Source: Diphasiastrum complanatum
Lineage: Eukaryota > Streptophyta > Lycopodiopsida > Lycopodiales > Lycopodiaceae
Reading direction: 5' to 3'
Assembly (NCBI GenBank): GCA_029204225.1
Contig: CM055104.1
Location: 26,314,394 to 26,378,393, forward strand
Length of the DNA stretch: 64,000 nucleotides
Below are positions 12,987 through 27,019 of the stretch, piece by piece. The position numbers were made by a program, and so were the translations under genes. Numbering within the stretch: the stretch's first letter is position 1; each line of letters begins with the position of its first letter. The notes beneath the pieces were generated by a model, which was not told the DNA's origin, ran no database searches, and was given only the letters and a program-made list of their open reading frames with translations.

Positions 12987-14025
12987 GTGTTTCTAAGAAG
13001 TCTAAATTATTACTTGGCACTTACAATTATTTTTTCCATTTTTCACTCCCATTGTGCAAAAGGCTTTAGAATAATACTTAATTCTTGATAAAGTCAGGTC
13101 TATGTGAAAAATATACCAAGGCACTGACCAATTCTTTTTTCATACAGATACTCCCCCATCAGTGATTTTTGTGCAGCTGAGCCACAGGGCATAGCACATA
13201 CTTGGGTGTCTTCGTCTGGGAGCTTAAATTGCCCTCCTTTATGTTGCATAGGTTACTCTTAACATCTGGGAGCTTTTCCCTCCAGGCTTTTACGTGTAGT
13301 TCCAATTGTTTTGAATCTTGCGAGAACTCACAAAGCGTTGAGCAATAATGCCGTGAGAAAATGAATTATAACGTAAGATTCTTGATGCTAGTAGTTATTT
13401 GTCATCAATCAACGAGCAATTACTATATATTATACTCGTATGTTTTCCTTATCTTATATGTCCACATTTCATGGACATGTTATGTTGTTCTACCATATAA
13501 GGTGCATTGATCTGTAATATAATTCTATTCCCTTTGAACTGTTGTTTTTCTAAATTAAAATATTTCAGACCACTGTGTTGTGTGCACATTTTTTGCATCT
13601 TATGAAGTATTCATGGCAAGAGAAGCAATTCTTGAAATCCAGTCCTGTTTTCAATAGAATAGATAATTAGGGCCAGTTCTTGTTACTGTCACCCCAAATA
13701 TTTTTGTATTATGTGCAGTCCATGTATGCCTGAATTAGATCGACCGGTGAATAAAGGAGGCGTCAAGCATCAGGCCCTTCATTATTGGACTAACCTTCCA
13801 TGGTGATATGGTGTATGCCTGAGTTGGGCTTGACACCCAAGTTTGATTCTGTGATCGCACAGGTTGATAAATCAAGAAGCATGATTGAATTAAGGGCTTG
13901 TCCTTAGTAACATGTTATAGGGAATTTGGGGAAAGGCGAGTCTTAGTCAACATAACATGTTGACTCTCCCCATTGCCATGTAACCATTGGGATGGGATCC
14001 AGAGAAATATATTGCCGTTCCATGC

Positions 14026-14058
<33 letters not shown>

Positions 14059-14916
14059 CACTTCCATTAATCACATGTGTGCAATGCTGAATTACGGGTC
14101 GTGATTTCACAGTTCGTGACCTTTGTGAATTTTACACAGCAAACAGTTTAATGGGAAGAATGTTCTTTGCCAAAAAACTTTCCTCAGATTCTGAATCACC
14201 GGTCAGCCTCCTTGGTCAGATTTTATAATTGTACTTTATAGTCCTCAGATTTACCTTAAAAAGGAATCATATTGCATTGATTGGATAAAAGTTCCATTCA
14301 CATATAGTTATCATCATATGCAATCATGAAGATCATGTGACTGAGCTCTCACAGAATATATGGGCAGCTTAAATTTTGCCAGAAGGTGTTGTCCTGAGCT
14401 GCTTTGTAGTTCATTGTGGACTCCCTTGATATTTTTCAGTCATAGTTTGTTGTCCTATGTTATAACATATAGTACACTATGAGAGTCTTGGTAGTCCATA
14501 AGTAAGTGGGGCCCATTAAGTACAGGCATTAAGTAAATACGACAGGTTGGTATGCTTAGATGCTTTTAATAGTTCGGATAATTAAGAGAAAAAATGGGCG
14601 TCCCTCCTTTTCACATTAACATGCACTTGCCATTATGTGGACCCAAAGCTTTGTTTTGGGCCAAGGCAATCGTGCCATGTTGAGACACCCTTGGCATGTT
14701 GGCTTGCATTTTGAAGTATTTTTAACCCTTCACTGTCGATATTCCTTTCAGTCAATATTTCTTTCAGTGAAATGCATTTCAATTTTGACCTTTCCAAAGG
14801 TAATTGCTTGAACACTTCAACCTTTTCAAAACACAAGACCTTAAATGAAATAAACCAATCGTATGTCAAGATTCAAATGGGCCAATCATATTGTGGCCCT
14901 TTATTTAACAATTACG
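12987..14916. other. CBP60 3' flank and intergenic DNA
   Basis: The 3' untranslated region of the CBP60 gene must begin here. AATAAAG at about 13751 is one possible poly(A) signal. Apart from a 29-base C run at 14027-14055, I see no gene or mobile element. Confidence 0.5.
14027..14055. repeat. Homopolymer run of 29 C
   Basis: A near-perfect C run, rare in this AT-rich setting. The exact length in an assembly is unreliable for such a run. Confidence 0.9.
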
Positions 14917-15074
14917 AACCAATTTTAAACATGGGTGGTCCATTGCCCATCAACTTACTTGCCAAGATTCAAAAAATGGGTGTCAAGTGAAAGGGAACCA
15001 ATTTTAAACATGGGTGGTCCATTGCCCATCAACTTACTTGCCAAGATTCAAAAAATGGGTGTCAAGTGAAAGGG
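14917..15074. repeat. Perfect tandem duplication, 79 bp x 2
   Basis: Copy 1 is 14917-14995 and copy 2 is 14996-15074. The two copies appear identical by eye, starting AACCAATTTTAAACATGGG and ending GTCAAGTGAAAGGG. The identity implies a recent duplication. No coding role seen. Confidence 0.93.
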
Positions 15075-15286
15075 CCGCGCAAAGGGGCTTGCCACTTGTG
15101 TGAAACCACCCTTAACCTCAATCAACATTGACTTCCTAGTTGGTCTCCAAATTAATATAATAAATTGATCAATACTATTTATTATTCTATGTCTATGTGA
15201 GTTGTACATCAATGTCATGTTAATTGTATGGTATTTTTCCTAAGAATTTTTTTTAAAAATTCTTTGTATTATTTTTCTCTGTCCTT

Positions 15287-15307
15287 GAGTGAGTGAGTGA
15301 GTGAGTG

Positions 15308-15379
<72 letters not shown>
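15287..15379. repeat. Compound microsatellite (GAGT)n-(CT)n
   Basis: About six GAGT units (15287-15310) run directly into a 70-bp CT tract. It is non-coding; Ser-Leu open frames across it are repeat artefacts. Confidence 0.97.
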
Positions 15380-15382
<3 letters not shown>

Positions 15383-16958
15383 GCTCTCCACCTTTCCCCT
15401 TATACAATTCATAGCTCACTCACATTCACTCAATTTCTCTTCTCCTTTCTGGACTCTTGTCTTTTGTTTTGCCACAAGATACTCCCTCCAACCCAACCCA
15501 ACTCCCTCTCATTGGATTTCTATCCCCTCCATCCCTATCTCTATGCTAATCTAGATCCATTCACTAGTTGTTTTAAATACTTGTACAGTCGCATACTTTG
15601 TAGAAATACACTTGTTTCTTGACGGTCTACAGAAATGCAAAGGAATAGATGACAATGTCCTGACAACTCAGCCGACATTGACTATTCGGCCACTCCTTGA
15701 TTATTCGGCCTACTCCGACTTTTCGTCAGTCACATCGACTCAGCCGACACCGATTATTCGGTGGACATCCAACATCGACAATTCGACTTCACTCATAGGG
15801 CGGCGTATGTCCCTATCAACTCCAATAAGTTGACTCGAACAATCGGCGGTTCAACAGTACCTCCATCACGACCAGACAGAATCAAATATTGTCCGAAGGC
15901 GATTGCCAGCAACACGTAGTGCCTTAATCTTAATTGTAAAGTACAAATTAACCATTCTTTTAATTAGTTAGCCATGTGTATATATCCAACAATTTTTCAG
16001 TTGTTCAGTTAGCTCAATCATCTATCTAGTGGACATCTAGAGCGCAATTGTTTTGTTCTTTCTCTCAGTTATCACATAATCGTTAGAGAAAATTTGAGTA
16101 CAAAAGGGGCCTTTCAAACAGATACTTTTTATTTTTTTTCTCACAAGTTTCTTCCACATGGTCCAATCAAAACACTCAAATTTGAAATGTATGTAACGTA
16201 GTTCCTTCAAATTGACTTTCTTTTCTTTTTATAAGATTTGGAATTTTGCGTCGGGGGGGTAGCCCATAAATAAGCCATTTTATCTGTAGTATAATATGCT
16301 ACTCAAACAAAAAAAAAAATTAGTGTAACTTTTGAACAACAACTCAGATGGAGATGCTTACAGTTCCATTAGAAAGCGCTCGACGAGAGCTTTTCAATGA
16401 CACCCAAGATGACCCAGTTCCGAGCTACAGTGAAGAAGATATGACTAGTCAAAGTTTGGTCAGTTAACACTTGGTCAACCCGATATCTCTTTCAAGCACA
16501 GTTGACCAGTTTGAGTAATCATCTCAATCCGACTTTCCATTCAAAAGTTATGATTTTTTCAGCCACAAACTATACTATGCACATAATAGCTAACCATCAA
16601 AGATTGTGGCAGAAAAAAAATTTATTTTAGTATTTTACATTGCCAAAAAATTGTCATCCTACGTGGCAATCCTTATAGGGCCCTTTCCAAGGCCAAATTT
16701 TCTCTAATGATTGATTCAAGAAGAACGCGACTATGTCTGCATTCAGAATGTATTTTCTTCATGACTGAATAATCATTGTTCTATAATCTAGGTCGTCTAT
16801 GCTGTGATTGAATGCTCATTTTTATTCATATTCAGATCGATTCTTGTTTGTAGATAAACTTATTCGTAAATTACATTATTTATATGACTGATAGCATATG
16901 TCGATTTGTTGCTCTAATATTTGCACCTAATACGCTTCCGCAAAGCTACATTTAAAAC
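15380..16958. other. Non-coding DNA, possible decayed LTR material
   Basis: No gene is recognised. GCCGACA/ATTCGGCC-type words recur at 15670-15790. Read on the minus strand, TGTTGGATATATAC at about 15992 resembles a copia LTR start, but no polypurine tract precedes it. The part next to the gypsy relic (about 16300-16900) may be the 3' non-coding region of that element. These assignments are tentative. Confidence 0.4.
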
Positions 16959-17985
16959 TCAGTTAATTCGTGCATGGCTATAAAATTGATTTTGTCGATC
17001 CAGTGACTTCAAAACTGTGATCAAGTAGGGCAAACTTCGATCTGTCAAAATCGGTCTGAATACAATATACGTAGTTGCATGCACTGAGAATTTCGCGTGT
17101 CCATACAAGAACTTAGCCGTAGACTTAGCATCTGCAACTCTTACTACTTTTGCTTCGACCCACTTGGTTATATAATCCATTGCTACGATGATATATCTGG
17201 CTTGAGATCCTCTTGTTGCAGGATGAATAGGACCAACATAGTCAAGGTCCCATTTCTCGAATGGTGCTTGCAATAAAACCGGATGCAAAGGTTCATAATT
17301 CTGTTTCATAGGATGCCGTGCTCGTTGTACATGACTGAATATAGTTTTTGGTATCCTTATAAAGTGTCGGCCGCCAACACCTTGATTGTAAAAGTTTGCG
17401 AATAGTGATATCTGTTGAAAAATGTTCACCTCCCATCCCATCATGTGAAAACATAATTAGTTTAGGTACTTTGTGAGACAACACATCTTCTCAAAGTATC
17501 ATCCATTCCTCGTTGATACAATTGGCTCGCAATTAATTGATAAGGTTGTGCCTTAAGAATCAATTGTTTCTTTTGTACTTTCATCAGAGAGTCGTTAGGT
17601 TGGCCTAACATCAGATATTCAACTATATCTACTGTCCACTCAGGTACTGCTTCAACATAAAACAATGCAGCATCTAGTAGAGTTCATCATCCACTTCACT
17701 ATTAACTGGTGCTAATTCAATTCTTGAAACATGGTTAGTAAGATAATGTTGTTTACCTTTTCGAACCACAGCTCGAAAATCAAATTTGGTCAATAGAAGT
17801 AGCCATCTTGCAATACGTTCCATGTTGCACGTCTTGTTCACTAAATAAAGTAGTGGCTGGTGATCAATATAAAATACAAAATGCGTTGCCATTAGATAAT
17901 GTTGAAATTTCTTAAAAGAAAAAAACATGGCCAGCTCTTTTCGTTCTGTTGGAGAAAGAGGGTGTGTCTCGTGTGAGAAACGAAA
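16959..17985 (-). pseudogene. Ty3/gypsy RNase H-integrase relic
   Basis: On the minus strand, the upper part (about 17980-17690) reads as gypsy RNase H, with S-P-T-E-R-K-E-L-A, F-x-I-D-H-Q-P-L-L-Y-L and a basic tail. Next (about 17665-17465) comes the integrase zinc-binding neighbourhood with Y-Q-L-I-A-S-Q-L-Y-Q-R-G. Then (about 17330-16990) comes the integrase core with W-D-L-D-Y-V-G-P-I and Y-I-I-V-A-M-D-Y-I-T-K-W-V-E-A, a pattern common in the Athila/Tat branch. At least two frame changes separate the pieces, and the second catalytic region is degraded. RT, protease and gag are missing. The upper edge meets an AT-rich region that may be a copia LTR inserted into the RNase H sequence. Confidence 0.85.
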
Positions 17986-19030
17986 AAAAAAATAGCTCGA
18001 AAAGAAAACGAACACGAAAAATAAACGAACAAAAAACGAACTTGAACGGAAAGTGTTCGTGCACTATATGACTCTTTCCCTAAGCATGACTACGCCTATC
18101 AGAAACGAACAGAACATTAGTGATAGAAATCACGGTCGTTCTGATTACGTAGCCAAACAATAAAACACCAGAAGAATAATTTGTCGCGAACAACTAGACA
18201 AATTATTTGTCGTGAATGATTTGTGAAGAGCTAGACCGATAATCAGTCGCGAATTATTCGCAAAGTTAGACAGAATGAGAATTAAGCATAGCAATATTGA
18301 CGCAAATCTGAACGCAGAACATAAGAGCTGTTATCAGATTAAGTATAACAAAATATACATGTCAATAATGCAGTAGAGCACAAGACAATAGCGGACAAAA
18401 CCGCGTGCTCTACAAAGCTAATTCAATTTGTAAAGGAATGGAACCTATTACTGACAAATAAAAAATCAATGCGCAAGGCATCTACTTCGTCTATCTCTGA
18501 TAAGCTTCTGAGATGCTAAATTTACACACACTTGATCTTCAATCTCTTAATCAATCTGAATACACAAATGGTATTCAGTATATATACACAATGTTACATG
18601 TGTGCATATGAAGAAAGTACAAAGTGAATGTGCTCTCTATAGGAGATCGTGGGTGGCTGCTGTCGTTGTCAAATCCGTTAGCACAATTGCATGAGGTGAG
18701 TGTGAAAAGGGTGCGATGGCAGTTTTTGTTGAAGTGATCGTTGGTGAAGATGCAAAAAATGCGTCACTCTGACGAAATGCCATAGGTTTTTGATTTACAT
18801 GGTGCCTTTGCTTCCTAGGACACCTTTGGCATTTTGTAAGGTAGTGTCGTCTTTTTCGACTGTCACAAAAACACGTGTAAAAACACAGTATTACGTTTTG
18901 TTCGTCTTTTCTTCGTCTGTGAGAATTTATATGTAAATATGCAGACTGCGTGACAACGTGAGTAAAAATGCAGCATGAATGGAGGCAGATTAAAATGGGA
19001 TTTAGGAGAGTAGAGGAGGTAAATCCAACA
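17986..19030 (-). mobile_element. Probable 3' LTR of the minus-strand copia relic
   Basis: On the minus strand the copia coding relic ends in the purine tract TTAAGGGAGGG (19041-19031), immediately followed by TGTTGGATTT (19030 downwards). That is the usual polypurine-tract/LTR-start junction. The LTR would extend towards lower coordinates; its far end is not clear, and 17.97-18.06 kb is only a guess. It contains AAACGAAC-rich and GTCGT/TCGTC-rich stretches and no open frame of note. Confidence 0.5.
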
Positions 19031-20850
19031 CCCTCCCTTAAGTTGGATCCATGAATGCCTTGATCTTCAGACTAAGTAATGCACAAAATTTGTGGTGTGC
19101 ATTAACACTTAATGCTTTCGTGAATATATTTGCAACCATTTCTAGCATTCTGCAGTACGTTAAGCTTACCTCCTTGTTGAGAACCTTACCCCTGATGTAG
19201 TGATATCTGATTTCAATGTGCTTATTCCTAGAGTGAAATCTAGGGTTGGCCAATAAGGCAATAACACTCTGATTATCACAGAATAAAATTGTAGGTCTGC
19301 ACTGATACAAATTAACGTCTGACAATAAATCTTTCAACCAAAACGCTTCCTTAATAGATTGAGAAGCAGCAATGTATTTTGCATCTGTAGAAGAAAGTGC
19401 GATAGAGGTTTTCTTACAATTGTTCCATGAGATAAGACTGCCGTTGAAGAAGAATGTAAATCCAGATGTGGACTTACGATTGTCTACATCTCCTCCCTAG
19501 CTTGCATCAGAATATCCACTGAGCTGATAAAGATTGTCATTGCTGACATCTCCATAGGAGATGCACTGGTCCATGGTAGCTCGAATATACCTCATGACTC
19601 TTGTGAGAACCTTCCAATGAGTAATGGCAGGATTAGCCATGTATTGGCTGTGTGCGCTTACTACAAAAGAGATATCTGGTCTTGTACAGACCATTGAGTA
19701 CATGAGAGATCCAAGTATCAATCAATAAGGATACTCTTTCTCTGCTCCTCTTCCTGCTTGGTCTGGGGACATTGGTCCTTTGACAAATACAGGCTTGGAT
19801 CCATTGGTGAGTGAGCTAATTTACAATTCATTAGATTGTATCTGTTAACAACATTGTGAAGATACTTTTGTTGAGTGATGTAAATCAGTCGTTTTGCTCT
19901 GTCTCTATGGATTTGAATGCCCAGACATAAGTGAGCTTCGCCCAGATCAGTCATGTCGCATTGTGAAAACAACATCTGCTTGGAATCCTTGATCAAATTG
20001 GTATTGTTGCTGAAGAGCAACGTATTATCCATGTATAAGGTGATGATAATGAAGGATTGCTACATTGACTTGGAATAGACGTTGCAATCAGCAGTGCTTG
20101 GTTTAAATCCTTTTTCGATGAGGAATGTGTTGATCCTCTGAAACCAAGCTCTGGTAGACTATTTCAAGCCGTACAATGCTTTGTGGAGTTTACAGACATG
20201 ATTCTTCAGACCTTCCAGAACGTATCCTTCGGGCTGGATCATGTAGATATCTTCTTGTATAACTCCATTCAGATAAGCTGTTTGTACATCAAGTTGATGT
20301 ACTTCGAGGCCGGCAGCTGCAACATAAGACAAGAGCATTTGGATCGACGAATGTTTGACTACTGAACTGAAAGTCTCGCTCTAGTCGACGTTCGAGATCT
20401 GAGTGAATCCTCGTGCTACCAGTCTTGCCTTCCTTCGATCAATTGCTCCGTTGGCATTGTATTTGATCTTAAAGATCCATTTGCAATCAATGATATTGCA
20501 GCCAATAGGAGCTTTGACTAATGACCATGTCTGGTTCTTGATCAGAGAGGAATACTCTCTGTCCATAGCTTCTCTCCAGAGATCGGAGTCTGGTTGGCTG
20601 AGTGCCTCTTTGACTGTAGTCAACTCCTGTATCAAGAGACATGCAGACTCAGGAGTATACCTTGTGGGCTGTGTGTGCACTCGGCTTGATCTTTTGGGAG
20701 CCGCAGACAAAGAAGAAGCTATTCTACAGATACTACAAGAGAAACAAGCACGAGATTCAAGACTGCCAGATACTGCAAGCAAAGAACAACAACAAGGGAC
20801 AGTCGAATCTAGTGGCCAATGCTTTAGTTTGCATTTTTTTGTGATCAATC
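19031..20850 (-). pseudogene. Ty1/copia pol relic (RT and RNase H), 5' truncated
   Basis: Read from 20850 down, the order is as follows. First is the linker/RT start with E-A-L-S-Q-P-D-S-D-L-W-R-E-A-M-D and C-K-W-I-F-K-I-K. Then the RT active-site region reads Y-M-D-N-T-L-L-F at about 20038-20015, where the family consensus is Y-V-D-D. Next are F-S-Q-C-D-M-T-D-L-G-E-A-H, then Y-S-M-V-C-T-R-P-D-I-S-F, and finally RNase H with F-C-D-N-Q-S-V-I-A-L and H-I-E-I-R-Y-H. Several frame changes occur. Gag, protease and integrase are missing, as is any 5' LTR. It is closely similar to the copia relic at 31.6-34.1 kb. Confidence 0.9.
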
Positions 20851-23800
20851 AGTCAATCACTCATGTGAGGCATTAATGCACTCATTTAAGGTCCAAAGTA
20901 TTGTACTTTGAAATTAGTCTTGAGAAATATAATTCTATTCAAAGAATAATCAAACTAACAAATTTCTTTTCAATATAGGTACGAAGAAGACAGGAGATCA
21001 CAATACTCTACAAGAATCTTCCTACACCAATCAACATTGTAGAAGAAAAATCTCAATTCATACAATCCTGTACAAACTAATATCTTTATTCAATAAAAGA
21101 TTATCCAAATTTTGAGAGACCAGAATTAGACATGATCGAAGACACTGATATTATTTTGATTTATTCAAACTTTCATCGTGTTCTCTAAAGAAAAATTTCT
21201 AGTATTTTTCCTACATATTTTGTCGTCTTTCTGACGATGTGAATGTATGGGTGAGTAGAGAAACACATTATAGAGCTTTTGTATCATCTACTGTAACAAG
21301 TTGGTCTACACATAGGACTATAATGAATTCAACATGAAAAAGACAATGCATTAAGCCATGAAGAGATTCGAAGAGCTTGCTAGTTGTGCATGAAGCCATC
21401 CAATAGATCTTTACATTTCTAATAGAATTATTAAAATATGAGCACTTACCTACAATTACAATTTAAATCAACTTTTGTAACAAGTTTCATATGTAGGAAG
21501 AACTCAAAAAATCTAGGACTCTACTAAGTCTTGACACAGCTCATCTTGGAATAGGCTCATAAATTACCAAGTAGAAACACAATACCTTGAACCTATCTTT
21601 GATGTAAAATGTCACATGAAAAACATAGCTTCAAAATCTCCTTAGAATTATATGATTAAATATAGCAATATAAGGCTAAAAATCAAAATTCAATACAAGA
21701 ACATCATAAATATGTAGTGAGAGTTTCAATATGGAAGCATTTGATCCTAAATCATGAGATTGATTAAAGTCAGGGTTGGGGCAAATAAATGGGTGAAACT
21801 ACACCATTTTTCTTGAATGTAGTAGTCACAAAAAATCATTTCCTTCCAAATGTGGAGTAAACACTAATGTTCGTGCTTTTATAAGCAGCATACAAAATGT
21901 CATTCAAGCACTCTTTAGGCAAGCACAACCCTTGAAGGAACAACTTATAGGCAATACTCTCTTCTCTAGGTCCACATGATGTGCTTTTAGTGACCGACTA
22001 GCTCCCACGACTACGTAACATATTTTAGAATGCAACTTCCTATCTAGGCCCAAATCCAATCATGTACGTTGTTAGGAGCATGTACATTCTCAATGTCCGA
22101 GTTCAATCATGGGGCAATATGCGCACTAGCTATTGGAGCCCACTATTTTGGGTGCATATGTAACTAGCTAATTGCAAGCTCTTTATCACAACTCATTGCC
22201 AAATGGTGAGAATTGACCACAATGTAGTGCCCACCAGATTTTCTAAGCTCGACAAAATGGTCAATACAATTTATACTTTATTGAAGTAAAGATTCCATTT
22301 TCCTTTATTCACTCATGCATGTATGCAAAATAATCAACTAGTCGAATATTCTCTCCTTACAATTTGAAATTCTAATCATAATTTATGGATTCTAGTGGGA
22401 AACTGGTACATCTGGGATTTGCTCAAAAAATTTCATTACATTCTTGAACACGGTCAAATTTTGCAAAGGTTGCCCTTAGAAAACTACATGTTAAGGTTGT
22501 GTCTGGTGGTGGAGTTTGTGAGCCATACGACATTGAACCTCACATTGTCAACTTTGAAAGTGAACTCACCTTGTTTTGCATATTATGGTTTTTGGGTATA
22601 TTGTGAACATTTTTAAGATTTAAAAAAAAATTCACATGAACATTCATAGAAAAATATGAAAGACGTACTATATAAGTCATAAAATTGCATAAGTGAGACT
22701 TGTAGAAAAAAATTTAATATAAAAAGAGATTTTCATCACCATCCTTTATGCTTGAGAAAGGTACTTGCAGTGACCTTTACACCCAATTTAACGGTCAATG
22801 AAATATGGCAAGGCCGTTAGGCCTAGCCATAATGTTATGCTAATTTTACTAGGTGTAAAGGTCACAAAAAATACCATTTTTTCAATAATAAAAATATGTC
22901 GGTCCAATTTCAAAGGAATTAGGTATGCACAATTGGGTCTAGGGATAACAGATAATGAAAAATCATTAATTCATGTTTCTAAAATCCAAAGCCCTAATAA
23001 ATCTAAAAGTAGTGTCTTTAATGCTTGTAGAGTAGCTTCACATGTCATCATTCTATTTCCACAAATATTACGACTACATTGTCAACAGTTTGACTTAGTT
23101 AGATCAAAGAATTTGTAGACATCACAATTCCTATAAAAGCTATGTACTATGATTCTATGAGCTAGGTAGTGGACCCAAAAGGTCAGATTTCTCCTCCCAA
23201 ATCTACAAATAGTAAGCTCTTCACATTTTGAAACATCACAATGTATTCTCTTTATTGAACTTCCATTGACCATTTAGATACCATACTTTGATAGGCAAAG
23301 CACCACTCCTACATGATTTTTTTTTTCTAATGAGAAAGGTGATTTATCATTTGAAAATATGAAAAAAAAAAATTTCATTCAACACATGCCACTTCAAATT
23401 AAATTCAAAATCGTAATATCCCCTTGCATAGAAAAACCATATGGTCTTTTATAATGTTTAAGCAATATTTTTGTGCATATAAATATTGACTTGAAAAAGG
23501 CCTTTGTTTTTCTTTGAGTATATTGTTTGTATTCAAATCCTTGATAATTTTGGACAATTATTTAAGAAAAATCACAAATTTAAGATTTTATGCTTTTAGT
23601 TGTGTAGTTTATCCAAATTTGGGCAACATTTTCAAATTTCCACTTATTTATTGGGCATCAAAATTTGAATAAAGTTATGTCAGGGTAATTATTTTCTTGT
23701 TCAAAATTTAGAGCTGCATTCCATCTAATTGCACTTGGATGTCAAATGCTTTGAGCAGATTGTGGTGCTTTGTGCGTGTTATGTGGGGGCACATGCTTAT

Positions 23801-26260
23801 TTTGGAAAACGTTATTGGTGTGTTACTAAATTCACCACAAGGCAACAAATAAGATTCACCATATCATGATCATAGGAGAAAAAAATCCATAATCTTTATA
23901 TTCTAAGGCATAAATAATTCTTGAGTGGGCCTTCAAATGACGGCCTAGTATCTTCTTGTGTATGTCCCATATCTTGCAACTATGGAAAGTTGTGGGTTTT
24001 GTTTTTAAATCTGGTAGACCAAAGACATCCTACTATGTGACTACGCACAACAATCTAGCATGGGGCCCTTCTACAATAGATTGCAAAACTCATAAAATTT
24101 TCAGCCAAAGCATAACATTTCCCATCCAAGTGAACCTAGTAGGCATTGCACTCTAGACCTCATGAGGAAAAGAGTGGAGCTCTACAAAATTGAGCTTTGG
24201 AAGATATTCTAGTGGACAAGGAACAATGGGTTGTAGCGTCAAGCCTACAACTATGATTGATAAAGACTGGTTAACATTGGATAGTAGGACAAAGAGTTTG
24301 CTCAAAGTTGGGGTTCTTGAGTGTTTCCAAAGAAACAATGGCTAAGGATATGTGGGACAATCTATGATCTTTATGTTAGAAATGTTAGCATCGGCATAAT
24401 TACGTATAGTATATTGGTCATTTGACTTGTTTGACCACATTACCATCAATTGTACATAATTGAAGTCATGTATACTTCATCTTGATTGTACTTATTAGCC
24501 CAAAAACTTGAGGCTACCCACTTGTGGATGTGATTGCCAAATCTTAGCAAATTGGTGCTAGTTCATGGTTTTTGACTAAGACGTGGAAGAGGTAATGTCA
24601 TGATTCATGGGCCTTGATTCAAGGCATGATTAGGATTAAGTTATCAGCCTTAAAACCTAATCATCAAGTCATACTTGGTAAAGCTAATGTGATGGTCCAT
24701 CAAATTAATGCACATTTTAGATGTGGGAAATTCAAGCACTTTAATTTTCAAGCTTCCAATTGACAGTGTCTTTTGATAACTATTATGCATTGAATTAAGG
24801 CATCATTTTTCATGGATTTCATGATTGATTGAAGACACATCTGTGTACTTGTTTTGGTTGTGCAATTTCACAAGTAGATATGACATTGATTGAGCTCTTG
24901 TCTAGAAAGCTAGAAATTTAGCTAGTCTTGAAAAATTCGAGTTCTATTGGATTTATACAATCTCTATGACTTAGATCCTTATGCTTAACGTAATTTGACA
25001 TTTATCAAAAGGTCCCCAATAAAATTTTTATTTCTCCAAAGACATTGCATTTGCTGAATATGAATTATGGGGATATTGTTACTGAATACCAATGAGTGCA
25101 TTTAACATTGTGGTAAGGCGGGTAGTCTTAGTTGGATTTAATATGTTTGAGGGAGTTAAGTGTATACCCTATTTTGTTCTCTACTAGATTCATGTGAGGA
25201 TCAACATTCAAAGGATGGATTTTGTTTTTTGAGAGGACAATTGTCAAAATAGCCAAATAAAATTGTAAAGTACAAGAAAATGCCAGATCTTGGGTGTTTT
25301 TGAATTTGATATGGTCGACCAAAGTAAGTCACCTGAAGCCATTTCTTTTGCACGATACATCTAATTAATGAATGACTGAACTACTTGAGCAATCTAAATT
25401 GTTCTCTAAACTACACATTGAGAAATAGCATTCTTGAGTAATTGTAATACTTTGTCAATCTTGAAAATTACCTCCAACATTGTCATATCTAGCTATCAAC
25501 TCTTATTGATAGCTAAATTTTCTAAATTGCATATAATCTTACTTTCTAGTCATATTTTTGGAAAATATGATAGAATTAGGATTGCTCTTTTCAATTTATT
25601 CTATGGTAGCAAGGAATGAGGTCACCTTTTAAGCGACATTATTTTCCACAATCTTATTCTTCACCTTTTTATTTTACTAACAATTGACTTAAATTGGCCC
25701 CCTCTACATTTTGCGGGTCCTTATGTAGGCCATAACTTGTTTGCTCATCAATCATAACATGGTCCCCTTCTTTAATACTCACTCAAGAAATTTTTACATC
25801 TTTGTGTACAGTTTTGAATATTTTTTGTTAAAAGTACAAGAGAATAAAAATGTAGTGAAAAAATGATAATTTATATAAGTTATCTAATTTGGAAAAGATA
25901 TTATGCAGAAAAGCTATCATACCTACTAAATGAATGGAAGCTTATAACCTATAATAAACTTTGTAGTGAAAAAATGACACTCTCTAATAGACGAGGATTT
26001 GAGCTTTCACCTTGTGATTGGGTGCAAAATCAAGTTTTCTCAAAATTGAATCACTTAGAAGATAGCTTTTGTCCTTAAAGAAAAAAAAGCTAGAAATATA
26101 TACTAGTTTCATAGTCATGAAAAACAAAATATTATATCTCTTCTTTTAGGTTTATAGCCTCGTTTTTAATCTTATGAGATTGTAGAATTGTTTTTCTCTC
26201 CTATATCCTCATTGTGCATCTAGTAGACTTCAACTCAAGACCTCAAGTAAGATCAAGGAG

Positions 26261-26372
26261 TCATTCACCAACATACTATTTATGGAGGGACTAGGTTGTA
26301 TTATAGGGGTGGTATATCATTCACCAACATACTATTTATTGAGGGACTAGGTTGTACTATAGGGGTGGTATA
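26261..26372. repeat. Tandem duplication, 56 bp x 2
   Basis: Copies at 26261-26316 and 26317-26372 start with TCATTCACCAACATACTATT and differ at about two positions. A third copy is begun and aborted after TCATTC. Confidence 0.9.
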
Positions 26373-26684
26373 TCATTCTTCTTGGAGGTCGGCCCATGTT
26401 GTCTTACACCAATCACAAAACATATAGACTGGAATTATCAACCCACTACTAGTGTAGCCTAGTGTTCGGGATGTGCACTTTCTTGGATGGAGTACAAAAA
26501 TGTCGAGCCAACATGATTGAGTGTGATCTTCTAGAGTGCATGGCATGTCGGTAAAACTTCCTCTGCATTTCTCTAGACTTGAAATTTGATTCGCACGTCC
26601 CCACAAAGGGCATAGAAGGTGAAAAAACATCATTCCTTGTGAAAATATTCTACTTGCTAGGATAGGGTTGATTTAGGGAAATCT

Positions 26685-26764
26685 AGGGCATATACCCAAA
26701 GAGGACCTAAAGTCTTCCAATGAGAGGGCATATACCCAAAGAGGACCTAAAGTCTTCCAATGAG
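26685..26764. repeat. Tandem duplication, 40 bp x 2
   Basis: Two adjacent identical 40-bp units, each starting AGGGCATATACCCAAAGAGG, at 26685 and 26725. Confidence 0.92.
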
Positions 26765-27019
26765 AGGACTTCTACATGCTTGAAGACAACATGCAAACTC
26801 ATATTGATGTAAGCATATCATAATCCATGGATTTGATCAAAATGTGAGGAGCTTCATAGGATAAGTTATTGGAGGGAGCAACAAGGTCCTTTTTCAGGTG
26901 GAAAGCTCTGATTGGGTTTTGGTTTTCCAAGGTGAATAAGAAGGGAAAGAGAGCACAACTATAATTGGCAATGGAGTATAATTGCCTTTAACATAGCTTC
27001 AAAGATATTATTTCCCATT

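Larger units (their letters stand above)
20851..27019. other. Long AT-rich intergenic stretch, no gene recognised
   Basis: About 6.2 kb with no recognisable protein or RNA gene on either strand. The longest open frames are about 60-105 codons with no domain features. Two short tandem duplications lie at 26261-26372 and 26685-26764. It is either ancient, unrecognisable transposon debris or true spacer. Confidence 0.5.

Noticed and set aside
15972-15992. Possible LTR start TGTTGGATATATAC on the minus strand
   Set aside because: No polypurine tract precedes it and no matching second LTR was found; kept only as a remark in the non-coding entry.
20403-20876. 157-codon plus-strand frame
   Set aside because: Antisense shadow of the copia RT relic, whose minus-strand reading is clearly RT.
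26261-26764. Possible CRISPR-like direct repeats
   Set aside because: Two-copy tandem duplications without unique spacers in plant DNA; not CRISPR.
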